From: Actinernus sp. WN-2022
Taxonomy: Eukaryota > Cnidaria > Anthozoa > Actiniaria > Actinernidae
Reading direction: 5' to 3'
Assembly: GCA_030867875.1 (NCBI GenBank)
Contig: JAOWCC010001589.1
Location: 78,329,537-78,393,536 of the forward strand
DNA: 64,000 bases
Shown here: piece by piece, positions 11,456 to 26,400 of the stretch
Layout of the letters: every line of letters starts with the position of its first letter
Numbering within the stretch: the stretch's first letter is position 1
Notes under the pieces: model-generated
Seen by the model: the letters and a program-made list of their open reading frames with translations, nothing else
Database searches by the model: none
What the model was told of the DNA's origin: nothing
Position numbers and translations under genes: made by a program

Positions 11456-14400
11456 AGTGAAGGAATGAGTGAAACAAAGCAAGAAGAAGAGCCTTTTAGG
11501 ACAGTTAAAACGCGTAGGAAACGTAAGCTTGACAAAGAGGAAGACATGGATACCGCAGAGGGCAAAAAGAGACCGAGTTTTCCTCCGGTTAAAGCACGGA
11601 AACTATCGGTAAGGAGCAGTTTCTTAGACTTGGTCTTAGTAGATGTTGATCAGCTACTGGACACGCACGTGGTGTGCTTGTTAAGGATTGTATGTGCATC
11701 TCTATTTGTGGTAATTCTATTGGAATTTATTCCTAAACGTATTGATGCCTTTCAACAGAATCGAAGTATTTACAGTGTAATATTTCTGATGAAGTGTACG
11801 TACGCAAGAAATCCTGGGAACAAATTTTTTAACTAGTTTTTCTGCGAACCCAGACTCCAGAGCTTTCATTTTGGGCCTTTGACATGCACTTATCAATTGA
11901 AACCCCCCCCCCCCCCCCCCCCCCCCCAAACTAAGTACAACTAAGTCAGAGATGCTAAGGGCCAAATAGGAACAAACCAGGAGCCACAGATTCCAAGAAG
12001 ATCAGGGAAGTTACATTTGTAACTCCACCCCCAAACACCCATAGTGACTACATGTACATGTATGTTACAAGCTGACTTTGATGTTAAACAGTCTTGGTCA
12101 TTGTATTGGAGAGACATTCGTTAATCATATAGTTTTGTTTAGGTTGTTAAGATACACCTTATTGCCTCAGTGGAGAAAAGGAGAGAATGTAGTGTTTATA
12201 CATCTGGGAGTTTCCTAGTGCAGGAAACCATGTGGGAGAGAGATTCGAGAGGTCTCGAGTAGCAAACTGTACTGTGTGTGCAGGAGTCCGATTCAAGCCT
12301 TAGTGGCTCTCTAGATACATAACAGGGACTTGAGTCAGTTCCAACTCGGGGGCTGTTTGGCCCTCTCACCGGGTAGGCGCTATCAGTAGCAAAATCAGTA
12401 CTTCTAAATGGAATATCAAAGAAGAAAAAGAAAATCCCTAAAATTGAGGGGAAAAGTATACATCCTTCTGAGATTTGAACCATACATGTAACCTTCTGCA
12501 TATAAAGCTGACGCCAACGTGTTTGTAGGGTAAGAAATAACCTGATGCGTCATCCTACTCGGTCCCAGTCCAGTCAGTGTAATGACTTTGCATTTCAGCC
12601 ATGAGCACAGAACCAGTAACTTTTACCTATCGGAGCACCGAGCCACAAAATAATGTAAGCTTTCAATGAAGCACTGTATTCTGCAATCTCACCTGATTTT
12701 CAGACCAAATATTATTGCACAACACAGTTATATTTCCACTAATTATATCCATTTTGAAATCTCACCACTGCAACTGTATTTTGTACTTAAAGTCTAGGCT
12801 GGGACAAAGTTTACAGTGGCTGCCAAAGACTAGCCTGCGAATACAGCCATCTGACATCAGGAACCACAATCAAAACGTGGCCCCCGAGAGAGACGTCTGC
12901 ATCTTGAGATGGAAAATTCCATACTGATGACGTTATGTGGCCAGTATCTGGTTGCGTTATTCGATTGGCTCGTATATGATAATTAGGCATACTACCCAAT
13001 CAAATAATGTCACCAGATACTGGCCACATAACGTCATCAGTATGAAAATTTCCGTCTGAAGATGCAGATGTCTCTCTTGGGGGCCACATTTTCATTGTGG
13101 TTCACAATGCGAGACGGCTGTATTCACAGGCTAGCCAAAGACATGCTGTCAAAAGAAAATGTAAGCAAGCCTTAGCCTTGCATAGAGGCTGGAGTTGACC
13201 CTGCACTGATACAAGCCCTCTTTCTATTAAATATGGATAGATTTTGAAGCTGTCTCAACTCCAGTCTCAATGTCACCAAAGGCTTGGTTACCTTTCAAAA
13301 TTACCTATTTCTTCCATTATCTGTTCTAGGGTGGAAAAATGGAGTCTCGAAAAATCCCTGTCCCTTCAAATCGATATTCACCACTTAAAGATAATTGGAT
13401 GAAGATTTTCACTCCTGTGGTAGAACATCTCAAGCTGCAGATTCGCTTTAATTTGGCCACAAGACATGTAGAAATTAGGGTAAGATAGAAAATCCCATTT
13501 CAGACTTGGAACTTTTCACTTGCTGAATTCAATGCTGGGAATGAGCTAAAGCTATTGATGAGCTAAAGCTATTGTGATAAGCTAAAGCTATTGATAAGCT
13601 CTTTGGCACTGAGCAAGTAAAAATGTGATTTATTTATTTACCATTCATGAACTGAAGTAATTTGTGATTGATCTTACTTCAAGAACCAATGATAATTTCA
13701 AAACATTTTTCACAGCCAATTGAAAAGCTAAGCAAATGCAAAACCAATTAAGCAATCCTTAGTTATTACTTTCGACACTCACAGTGTTCTCCCCAGAATT
13801 TGCTACCAGAGCGTTATAATTAATATTCATATATGTCATTAATATTCATGAATTTATATTGTTGACAAAAATGACCACACCTTTTTTATAAGCAAATTTG
13901 TGTTAAAAAAACTCTGTAATTCAATTAGTCTAAGACTTTAATACCCGTAGTTTATCACAACTGCAGCATTTTGCCACAAAATGTTAGTGTATAGCAAAGG
14001 GTTAAGCAGTAAATTGCAATGAGACAAGAGGACATTATAGGAGACCATATATGAAGTACCTACCAGATGGTAGCCTGTTCACAGGCTCTAGATACTGGGG
14101 AAATGTTGAAAATATAACGTGGCGAAAACAAAATGGCGGACGGAAAGAAAAGGGGGACTGGGGAGAGGGGGAGGGAAAGAGAGCCTGTGGACATTCTATA
14201 CCGAAACCTCTTCCGCCCACTTGTCAAGCTGTCACTGAATTGTGGTTTCAAGCTGTCTATCAAATTTCAGTTTACAGCGTGGGATGGCATGTCAAAGCGG
14301 ACCTATAGCTATAGAATTTGCCTGTTCACAGGCTCTTGATAAAAAGACGCACAGTTTAAAGCCTGCATAGCTAAAGAAAGCTAGAGCTACAGTCCCGCTC

Positions 14401-17400
14401 AAAAACTTTGCAACCGTCAGCGCCACCAGCGCTGCTAATTTTTTTTCGCACCTGTCCATGGTCCCCCTATAAAATTTTCTCAAATTCTAAAAAAAAAAAA
14501 AAAAAATTCAGCCAGGATAAAGGTCGTGCTGAGAAATAAGTATGATGATGAGGTGTTAAAAGCCTCCTTCATTATCGGATATTGCGCTGAATCAATCAAT
14601 CAGTGTTTATATTCACGAAATTACTTTTTTCACAGTATCATCATACATGTAACTGCAGATACGGCTAAAGAAACCCTTACCGGCTTTTACAAAGTACTGT
14701 AGCTACATGTACATTCAAAAATATAATATACAAGCTTAATATACAGGCAATCAGGTCATGGCAGATTAAGACTACATAGTATTAAATAAATCACACGTGG
14801 CAACAAAACCAATATCCAATATATAAAAATATATACAAGATGAGAATATATGAAACATCGACCGACATCGCACATTTCATTTCAGTGGCGTAAAATTAGA
14901 CTTGTAAATAAAATCATTTCACAATTATGCTCCCAAAACTCAACAACGAATAAACAGGAGTTTACTGACCCGATCGAAACTCGACATGTCACTTTGCTTA
15001 TGGCAGCTCAATGGAAGAATAACGCTTTTCAAACGTCCTGCCTCAATAAGGACAATTAGGTTACAATGGGAACTTTCTGAAACTTAGTTTTCCTCTATAA
15101 TTTATCGTGAAAATGTCTAAAACGCAATGTATCGCAGTGCAAAATTGAAACTGATGCCCAAAATTTCATAGTTGAGCGTTGCGTGACAGAGCTTCACTAA
15201 ATCATTTTCGTCTAGTAAGTGAAGTATGCAAAGAAGCACCGCTCCGTTGTCAATCAAAATAACATGTTCTCACGATCCTTATCGCACTTCGTCATCAGAC
15301 TTATTTGTCAGCATGACCTTAGTTGTTGTTCGAAACATTTTCACCGAAGCGAAAATCGTAAGGAAAGGTAACGTACATTTGCAAAATTATGGTGTTCTTT
15401 TTAGAGTTTGAGAAAATTTTATAGGGGGTCCATGGACCGGGTCGCTGTGACTCGTGAGAGTCGATGAATCAAACTTATACATGTACGGCTGACTAGTAGA
15501 CGTAAAACGTTTCAAAACTCGGCTGCTGACACTAGATGGTAAATTTATTTTAATTGAATACTTCTTCCTTCAGTACTGCCACGGAAACCGATGAACTGAC
15601 TAATAAAACAAACGTTTCAAAAGAAATTTCTCAAAACTCGGCCTTGACGAACATTTCAAAATAATTAAACTTCTCAAAATGCAAAATACTTCAAGTCAGC
15701 ACATAAAAGGCTTCAAAATAAACTTCTTGAAACGTCGGTGGCTCAACGATTTAGTGGCTAGCCGTTGGTGGCTCAGAGGTTTTGGTGGCTAGCCGTTGGT
15801 GGCTCAGAACTTTTGGTGGCTAGGCGTTGACGGCGGTAGACGTTTGGTGGCTAGCCGTCGACGGCGCTAGACGTTTAGTGGTTTGGTGGCACTAACGGTA
15901 AAAGTTAGTGGCACTAGCGCCGCTAAAAGCCGTTAGCGCCGTTTGGCGTTTAGTGGTGGTTGCAAAGTTTTGAGCGGGACTGTATAAACATTAATTTTCA
16001 AAAGAAATAAAATCAAGTTTACTGTGAATTCCATTCCAGGTAGAGTAGATCTATATAATTTTTTGGTACGAGTTCGGTTGAAATTTCACACATTTGCCAT
16101 TTGGGCGTGAAGTCAGTTTTGCCTTTATACATGATTTTAAAAATGGACTTACCATTCTGTAACTGAGTGGACTTCATCAGTCGCTATTACAGCAGTTTGC
16201 TGCCTTACCTTTTTCCTCTTTCAGCTCTGTTTTCCATCTTTTTGACGATCCCACTATTGCGGTGGCTGATATCCCAATTGCCTTGAGATCCTTGACCTGG
16301 TCATTCATAATGGCAACCAATGGAGAAACTACAACAATTGTAGCCGGCTGTATCCTTACCATGCAAAACTTTCATCAAGTGAGGGAATAACTGAACTGAG
16401 TTGTTTACTCCCAAAATCCATCTGACTAAAAATATAACAAACTACGATCACGAAATTAATACGACAGACAGCTCGTGCAGCAACAGTTCAAAATATCTAA
16501 CAGTTCTTTTTGTATTTCTTCTTTTCTCCGTTACACAAACACATCTTTGCCACTCGCCAGGTTTTCAAGACACTATTCCTGCTCCCGTCGAAGTGATTTT
16601 AAGTTTGGGAAATCCCTCGACAAATTCTGAAGTATAGTGAACCTAAGAAGGCTGGGCTCATTTGATTTTAGACATGACAGATAGGTGTTTATGCGAACAG
16701 TCTGTCATAATTGACCAATCAGAGGGTATACCAGGAGCTGGTATACCGGAACAAGGTTCTGAATAGAATGTCCACTCTTTCCCTTTCTCTCCCCATTCCC
16801 TCTCCCTTCACGTTGTCTACCCCAGTTCTCGTCTTCTCTTTTGCCTGAATGAGGACAAGGCTTATATTAACATACCTAATAAATTTATTAAGCTTGCAAG
16901 TGCCCCTCTATCAATCCCCTTTACCAAAATATATAATGAGTCAATTTCGACAGGAATAGTTCCTGATATTTTTAAGATTTCAAGAATAACCCCAGTATTT
17001 AAAAATGGAAGTGCTATTGAACTAGGAAACTATAGGCCTATAGCTATTATATCTGTCTTCAGTAAAGTTCTTGAGAAACTGATCCATAATCAGCTTATGT
17101 TTTTCCTAGAAAAGCAAGGTATACAATGTACTGTATAATTATCAATTTGGATTTAGGAAAGGCTACTCAACTGAGCATGCAATTTTAGAAACAGTAGAGA
17201 ACCTAAAAACAGCTATAGATGAAGGTAAAATAACTTGCGGAATATTCTTGGATTTTTTCAAAGCATTTGACACAATAAATCATGAGATACTGCTTGCAAA
17301 GATGTACAAATATGGAATCCGAGGATTACCCCATGCCTGGTTTACCAGTTACCTTAAGGATCGGAAACAATATGTAAAAATAGATGATACAGAATCTAGT

Positions 17401-20400
17401 TTTAGGCCTATAGTATGTGGTATTCCTTAAGGATCTACGTTAGGTCCCCTGCTATTCCTGCTATATATAAATGATCTTCCAAACTCGTCTAAGAAACTGC
17501 TATTTAGAATATTTGCAGATGATACTAATATTTTTTATTCTTCAAAAAACCTGAACGAATTAGAAACGGTTATAAATGATGAACTTGTTAATGTTCTAAA
17601 ATACTGTGCTGCTAACAAACTTTCAATCAACTTTAAGAAGACAAATTATATGCTAATTACATCCCCTAGAAAAAAGCCTAATATATCCATAACAACATGT
17701 AATATAGAAGAAAAAATGCAGATAAAATATTTAGGTGTTTTTATTGACAACCATTTACAATGGAATGCACAAATAAAACATGTTAATAATAAACTTGCAA
17801 AGAATGTAGGTATTTTAAATAAACTTAGATACTATGTACCTATTAGCACACTTAAACAACTTTACTATACCCTGATATATCCATATATTAATTACGGCCT
17901 GATGAGCTGGGGCACTGCTTGCCAATCTCGGTTACAAGTAATTAAAACAAAACAAAATAAATGTATCCGCACTATATTTTTTGCTAAAAAAAGAGAGTGC
18001 TGCTCCATATTATAAGCTCCTTGATATACTTAATATTGAGAATGCCTTTAACCTTAAAATCTCTACTCTTATTCATAAAATTAAATATGTTAAAACAGAT
18101 ATTCCCCTAGCCTTTGCTGAATTAATCCCATCTGTTTCAGAAATCCATAACTATAATACTAGATATGCTTTAAATAAGAATCTATACAGACCAGCTTCTA
18201 GGACAAACTATGGTTTATCAAGATTTAAGACCCTTGCATCAAGAATATGGGAAAAAATCCCTCTGAAAATCAAAAACTTATCACATAGTGGCTTTAAAAA
18301 AGAATACAAACTGTTCCTACTTGACAGCCAGCTATAATGTTAATATTATTTTCATAAAGTTGGCATATATGACTACTACATTCTTGAGAAACTTATTTAC
18401 AGCGTTAGTATTGTTATAGTACTTAGTAATAGTACTAGAATTAGTATTAGTATTAGAATTAACATAAGTATCAACATTAGCATTAGATTATTATATTCAT
18501 GAAATTATGAAACTTGAGAAACATTAACATTAAGATTATTATTATATTTATGAAATTATTTATATGTAAACTAATTATAGTAATATTTCCTTTTGTATTA
18601 TTAGCACCCTTTTCCTCTGCTCTTATTATTTACAGTATTAGTATTGTTACAGTACTTAGTATTAGTATTAGTATTAGTATTAGCATTAGAATAATTAACA
18701 TAAGTATCAACATTAGTATTAGGATTATTATATTCAAGAAATTATGAAACTTGAGAAACATTAGCATTAGGATTATTATATTTATGAAATTATTTATATG
18801 TAAACTAATTATAGCAATATTTCCTTTTGTATTACCAACACCCTTTTCCTCTGCTCTTTTTCTTATTTCTTTTGTATAATTCCTCTGGAATCTTTTTCCT
18901 CAATTTCTCCTCTGCACTTTTTCCTATTTATATAATTCTTCTTTTTTTTTTCTCGACTATTATACCTATGGTAGTGATCAACTCAAAAGCCTAGCGGCTA
19001 CTTTGACCACTACGCACATCTAACCTAGCTCATTAAATGTAATAGCTTATATTATCATTCCTTTTTCCTACATATTTGTAAATTCTATTTAAAAAAAGGA
19101 AAAATAGTGCAAAATAAATGAATCTGAATCTTAGTTTTGTTTAGTATCCAGGGCCTGTGAACAGGCTAACCAGATGGTGGCCAAAGATGTCTATGTGTTT
19201 AACTTCGATTTTTCGTTATTTTTGTCAGGTTGATGAGTTGTAAATGAAGTACAACTTGTATATAAGACACCTCTAGCCATTTTAGATATGCTGAGGGATT
19301 TCAAACCCAGAAACATTTCAGAAAAGTTGCTCCAAAGTCACTTTATAAAAATCACTCAAATCGTGATGAAATATTTTAATTATTCTAAGTTCAAGATTGA
19401 GCTGAGCGGCGCTGAGAAAATGCAGCGTAGCGGAGCACCAAGGGTGTTGTGCTCCGGGGAGAACACGGACTCATTCAAAATCCACTATGTTACAATGTAC
19501 TTGTGAAACAAAACTTACCCAACAGTGTTGCTCCATTATATTAGACATAACAAGTGAAATACATGTTAATTGAATGGCTGTATGCAAAAAGTGTGCAAGT
19601 GTCTCCTGATCACATTCTAAATTCTCCTTCAATTTCTTTGTTTTCTAAGTGAAAATTTAGAATATGACCAAGAGTCACTTACACCCTTTTTACACACAGC
19701 CCTTCAATTATTTGAAATAGTTTACTACATGTATCCTCTAATACTGTACATGCAAATGTACATGTACATCTAGTGCTTCATTAGAAGCTGGCTAACTGCT
19801 GGAGCTCTGGCAGTTAACTCACTGTCATGCCTCTCTGTACTCTGACTTTATATAGCCTAATTATCAGCAGTGACTACATGAATATAGATAGACTCACAGC
19901 TACTTAACTACCAAAATCTATTGAAATCCTCTACATAATAATTGTTCAGGATATCCTGACAACCAATCAGCCCAGAGCACTGCATCACACATAGGAGTGG
20001 ACTAAAGGAAACAAGGGAGGGAGGGGGGGGGGGGGGGGGGGGGAAGCAGCATGCCCGATTGCAATGAGCAGCTACTGGCAAGCAAATGCAGAATAACAAG
20101 CAATGACAATAAACTAAAGAGTCCCAGATGACTGACTCCAACCTAGGGCTGCACAAACACCACCACAGGGACCCCATTGTACACTGGATATTTAACCATG
20201 TCTCTATTAGCTATGTGATATCACACATGACCAGTAATTACAAACCAGATGGCAGTCTCAGAGTTTTGATTTTAGATTTCATATCCTATCCACCACAGAT
20301 TTGAAAGCCTTGCCATTTTCAGCACTAAATTAGCAAATTGAGAGAAAAAAGAACATAGTCCATGGATATGTCATTTAATTTCATTCTCTAAGATTTGATA

Positions 20401-23400
20401 CACTGTTGAAGTTTATTTTGATGCAAATAGTTGCATTCACATTCATAGTTTCCTGACATAATTATTGTGGATTTCAAACCATCAATAATAATTATTAAAG
20501 TACTGTGCAACATGGGCACAAGTGTCTGTTGATCGCATTCTAAATTCTCTTTCAAATTCTTTGTTTGCTAATGGAGAATTTAGGACATGATCAAGAGTCA
20601 CTTACGCCCTTCAATTTATTGAATCTCCAAATCCATGTGAAGGTTTTGAAAAGTCTGTTGTAATGTTATTGTCTGCGTTACTAGTCATGTGTGATATTGC
20701 ATAGCTGTAACATTATTTTGATATTTCTTTTCCAGACATCAAAAGAAACAACAGATATTGGAGCTATTCAGAAAGCAGCTGACTTTGTGCAGGCCTTTAT
20801 TCTTGGGTTTGAGGTTGAGGTAAGAACTGAAGCACTCTGCTAATTCCTGTACATTTGACAAATAACTATACAGCCCAGCAAGATCCCAGTAGAGACATCT
20901 TTAGTCAATGCTTTCATATCAGTTTGCTTTAATATCAGATAAACGCTGGTATACATGTATGTATATATTGAAGGGCTGTGTGCAAAAATAGCATAAGTGT
21001 CCCCTGATCACATTCTAAATTCTCCTTCAATTTCTTTGTTTTCTAAGGGAGAATTTAGAATATGATCAGGGGACACTTATGCTATTTTTGCACACAGCCC
21101 TTCAATTAAGGTACAAATGTAAGGCCAACCACCATGAAAGCAAGGCTAACAGTAACTATTCATTACAAACGCACAGTCACATACAACTGTACAATGTAGC
21201 TTTATTTCAGTGTTTTTGTATTACACATGTACATAAATTATAATACATGTAGTGTATATTTACAAACAGGATTAGAAAACAACTTAAGCAACTAAAATAG
21301 TGCTTCTCCTGGATGAATTTTACATTTTTATATGGCACTAACGTGGAAAAGGGAAGTGGAGAGGGAGAAAAAACGCACAGAAAAATACCCAGTGTTTGTA
21401 TTTGAATCAACACCACTTACTACCATTTGCAAGCTACCGTTAAGTGTGCTTTTTTCCGCGTTCGTTTATGTTTGAAACTAGACGTCTGGCATCCCAAACC
21501 TTTGCAATTCGTCAGCAAACTACATGTAATTAGTTTCAACCTTGATGTTGAAAACCTTTGATATGTCTTCTACCGTCGTGCAACTCAGATTATGCCAAGA
21601 GACAGTTGTTGTCTTGCATCTCTCATAATTCTGAGCGTCCAAAACTTTAACTTGAACCGACATTTATATGATTTAGCGCATAGCGCGAAGGAAAATCTAG
21701 CTGAAAAGTTTCCAAACCTGAATCCCACTCGCTGAAACGTGAAGGCGGGACATGTCAAAGGTTGTCATTATCGCGGTTAAATTGCAAAGGTTTGTGCCGC
21801 CAGACGTCTAGGTTTCAAACTTAAACGAACGAGGAAAAAGGTTCACGCTTAACGGTAGCTTGCAAATGGTAGTAATACCTGTACAATACATTTGTATGTA
21901 TGTAGCTTCTCTATTGGACTCAACCTTTATAGTCAGGGGCGGATCCAGGTTTTGAACTGAGTGGATTCCACTGACACGCGCATGCGAGGGGGGTTCGGGG
22001 TTTTTTTGTTTCCCAGAGATGCTATTTCCTGCATTCTGGGAGCATCTGTAGCCCACCAACCACATTTAGAAAACATCACCAGAATGATCAAATTCCAAGA
22101 AAAAAAATCATTTCTATGGTAAAATAATTCGAATAAAGTATGAGCTAAGTTGTTGTTCCACAGAAAATTATAACTTATTAGTTTTAAAAGGGATTTCAGA
22201 ATCTCCCGATTTCTAGCAATTTGCTGCTGCAACAAGTTCAGGCACAGCTTTGACTCTCTTGTTATATACAGACCATTTAGGGGTATTGCTGCCGTTTAGG
22301 CGAATTACCGAAAAATTCTGACAGCTTTCGTACTACAGTCATCATATTTCTAACAAGTGGTGCAGAACAAGTGTCAGCAACACACAAGTTGAGACGCTCG
22401 ATTCTTAGCAATAAATTGCTGTAGTACATTGTCAAGTTGCTCGTCAACTGGGACGGCCTGTCGTCTCATTACTTTCATGAAATTGTCCATAGCGATTACG
22501 GAGAAATTGTGCATCTCGCACTTACCGTTCGACGGTGTCTTTGAAATCGATCCACCGCTGTTGTCCAGCACGTAAGCGGGGACTTCACTAGTTTGTCGAG
22601 TTTATTCGAGTTTCGACCACAATCCCTACCAAACATAACGCAAGGTAAACAAAATACCCCATCTAGATACTTGGAGTATGCCAACCAGGGGAATTTCTGC
22701 GTCCATACGAACCTGAACTTGCGAGATTTGCCGCTTTGTATTGACTCTGGAAATTCATGCAGGGGATCTGGTTTCCACAGATTCTCAATTAGCTCTAGCT
22801 TTTGTGCATTGGAATAACGGCTCACGGGAATGAGGACGCCAATGTCGAAGGGAGAGCAGTCTTGCTTTCTAAATATTGGTTGACCTCTCGGTACTTGAAC
22901 GTCCATGATGAAGTTTTAATTATACAGCAACTTCTTTGAGCGAACACAGCCGGAGACGGGTAGGGTAAGGCGTAGCGCCTTTTATACCATGTCAAGTGGA
23001 TAACGAGTGGAGAATGGGTGGGATTGGCCAATCAGATGCGAGTTTGAGTGGATACTAAAACAATGTTTTTTTCTCAGCCAATAAAAAATAGTTTTGAGTA
23101 GATCACAGAAAAATTGGCGGGAATTCGCAAAATTTAGTGGATAATACAGGAGCAATCCCTAGGGTCCCTACCCTGCGATAAATAATTTAGTCCTCCATTC
23201 GCACACCGCGCGCCGCGCGCAAAAAAAATGTAATCTGTCTCAATACGATATAAAATGACAAGATTATTTGACTCGGTTCATTTATTTGTTTACTTTTATT
23301 CTTGAAAATAAATTTACACCAAGCTTGTTGAATTTTGAGTGGATTCCGGAATCCACTTGATCTAGTCTGGATCCGACCCTGATAGTACTGGTACAATTAT

Positions 23401-26400
23401 TGTAGCAGGGCTTTCAAACATTTTTGGAGTATTAGTGTCCATCACGAAAAGTAGGTACTGTATCTGTATTTGCTTTATTTTGAACAATAGCATAATCAAG
23501 AGTGACAGACAGAGTACGCAGTAGTAAGAGGACAAGTAGTGAAACCCTTGATGTAGTCAATAAATGTGGCATGACTAGTAAATGTTATTACAGTGTACTG
23601 TAAGCTGTAGCTTTAGTTTGATGATGAACTTGTAGCCATGCTAATTGTGAGAGCTTTGTCCTGTACCTGGTTTTCAGTCAGACTTGTTCTGGTGGACCAG
23701 ATTACGGCAGTAAAGACTCAGTGACAGCAAATAGCTCCCTGAAAACTATTGCTACAGTAATGTTGTGTAATTATGTATATTTACATTTATTTATTATTTT
23801 CAATAAAAACGCTCAAAAAATTAATTCTTTAAAGGGAAATTTCTTTCCTCCTTAACAAAGAACCTAAATTCAAATTTGTTGAAATAGTACTTACAGGTAA
23901 TTACAAGCCACTAGCTTGGGAGACCCTCTTGACATAAAATAAACTTTTAACTTTAATAGACCCATATCACGGTTTTTTAAGTACATGTATGTACATTGTA
24001 GTCGATTTCTTTGATTTCTAGGAAAGCCATTTATACTGCTGTAAGAACACCTCAAAACTAGACAAATTCCCAAATCTAAAGGTTACACAATGTTTAGGAG
24101 CGAAAATATAAGACTGCGAATTCAATATTTTTTTTACAGATATTTGTTTGACCAACAGGCATTGTTGCATGTCCACCATACATGTACAAACGTCTGTAAA
24201 AAAATGTGACTTTGGTGACCTGTAACTTTGCTCCCAAACATTGTATAACCCTTAAATTTGGAGATAAGACTGGTTTTGAGGTGTTCTTACAGCAGTACAT
24301 GCGGCTTTGGTAAAACCATAATATGGGTCTATTGGCTGGGGGAAAAAAACAATTTTGGTCTCAAATGTTTGTTATGTTTGCCTACATGTAAATTTATTGT
24401 TGTGTTCATCTCCTGTAAACTATTCAGTAGATTCATTCATTTATAAACCAGTTTTCCTGTCCATAAAACTCTTTTGAATTTCCCACTTGCTGCCCTCTTG
24501 CCCTTGTTGTTACACAACATAATATGTTGACTTTTGTTTTCTGACAATGTGATAGTGGCAACCATGTTGAAATAATCATGACAGTGTTGCTTCTCTTTGT
24601 AGGATGCTTTAGCTCTTATAAGACTTGATGACCTTTTCTTGGAATCATTTGAAGTTGGAGATGGTATGTTCATATTTTTGTGTCCTAACTTCACATCTTA
24701 ATTGCTATTTAGTGCAGTAGTTTAAAACAAGAACTTCTAAAAACCATGTGGGTATATAATTCATTTCTTGTTCCAAAATGGCATACAAGTTGGCATTTAA
24801 TAGAATGGAATAGAATAGAACAGCTTTATTTAACGAGGGCTACACTGACAAATTTGTGGCCCTCAAAGAAATAAGAAAAGAAAAAATACAAATATACATG
24901 TACATACATGCTCCTGCAATGTTTTTAATACAATCAGTTGTCAAAGAGGTAACCCAAAATCACATAAGCCTAATGGTTTCTATTTGGGCTCCCTCACCAC
25001 TTGTAACCCCGTATATTCATGTAATCATGGTATTTATATCTGTGGCAAATAAAGAAATGAAATGGGAAAAAATACATGTAACTGAATAAAAACTAGCATT
25101 CAGAGTAGAACAGTTAAATGCAAATATTACGAATATCAATATACAATTATCTAAAATCTATTAATTAAAATATGTACAATGCACAACAAATAATATGTAA
25201 AAACTACTTTAAGTGCTTATTGAAATGTGAGATTGCAGAACAAGATTACTAACCCTTCAAGTAGCACATTGGATACATGTACATGTATATCCTAATATCT
25301 AAATTTATATAGAGTGACTGCAATAAGCCTGTTAAACAAATCCAACAGTCGCCAACTAGCCTCGGTATCCAACAACATGTGAACAATCCATCAACTGTTT
25401 CATGGGTTACTGCAATCACTCAAAAATACAAGTATAAAAATTACAAATTAAAGTGATTCAGGCCTTTGTAGCTGTTCTTAAAATATTTAAGAAAATTGTT
25501 GTTAAAAGATTTAACAGTTGGCTTTTTTCTTAAGTCTAATGGCATAGAATTCCAAAGTTTCATTGAACATACATGTACAGCAAATAACCCCCTTCAGATT
25601 CTCTCAAATACTTAGGACAAATCAAGTTAAAATTGTTAAATCAAGTTTCTCTTGAATTCAATTCAGCATTCCTTTTTAACAACTTCCTAACTAATGATAT
25701 TCAGGACAATTATTATTTAAACATTTATACATGAGTGATGCTTGATTGATCTTTACTTCATCGTAATATGGTATCCAATCAAGCCTTCATTGTAGGTCAA
25801 CTGTTCATTCTGTTATGTCAGATTCCAAGATTACATGAGCTGCCTTCTTCTCAGTAGCCTGAATACTTTCTTTAGGTTCTCTTTGGTGGTGGAACACCAG
25901 ATGGCAGAGCCATACATTGTACATCATCAGCTGCTTTATCATTGTGTTATAGTAAATAATACACTCTTTCTGAGGAAGGAAACGCCTCATCTTGCGCAGA
26001 ACGGGAATACACTGAGATAATTTCTTGCATACAGTATCCACATGGTTTTTAAAACTTACCTCAACATCGATAATGACCCCAAGTAGTTTGAAGGATGAGA
26101 CCTGTCCTTCTTATGTAGGCGTCTACCTGTTACAAGCATAGTTTTTGTTTTTGCTTTATTCAGAATCATTTTACTCCTGGTCCAGGTAACAATGTTAGTG
26201 ATATCTTTCTGCAGCTCATCAACAATAATTGAGGAGCAGCAGAAACTTCAGCTGAACAGCAAAGTAAATGTCTACATAAATATCTACCATGGAAAGTCTG
26301 TGTTCGATTTGACATGGCAGATCATTGATAAATATGACAAACAATATGGGGCCTAGAACTGAACTTTGGTACTCCTAGTTCGACCTTCCTGGAAGATGAG

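Larger units (their letters stand above)
14390..15982. mobile_element. Tc1/mariner-type element, 1.6 kb, nested
   Basis: TA at 14388-14389 and 15983-15984. Ends CAGTCCCGCTCAAAA at the left and its inverse TTTTGAGCGGGACTG at the right, continuing into CTTTGCAACC. The CAGT terminus with TA target is typical of Tc1/mariner. No transposase is recognisable; the interior is taken up by another inverted repeat and a minisatellite. Confidence 0.8.
14071..19168. mobile_element. Mutator-like element, 5.1 kb, 9 bp TSD, carrying RecQ helicase remnants
   Basis: ACCAGATGG is duplicated exactly at 14062-14070 and 19169-19177. The left end TAGCCTGTTCACAGGCTCTA and the inverted right end (TAGCCTGTTCACAGGCCCTG) match closely; a second copy of the TIR core lies at 14312-14336. 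Inside are a Tc1-like element (14390-15982), degraded - strand RecQ-type helicase exons (16152-16640) and a + strand LINE (16850-19130). I see no Mutator transposase, so it was probably mobilised in trans. It makes up about 70% of PNO1 intron 2. The 9 bp TSD is the basis for the Mutator call. Confidence 0.8.

Noticed and set aside
12599..12654. Possible extra PNO1 exon (TTTCAG before ATGAGCACAGAACCA, GTAAGC after)
   Set aside because: Exon 1 ends in phase 0 and this segment has a stop in that phase (CCA TGA). Exon 1 joins 13330 directly in phase (KLS then [12 protein letters not shown]).
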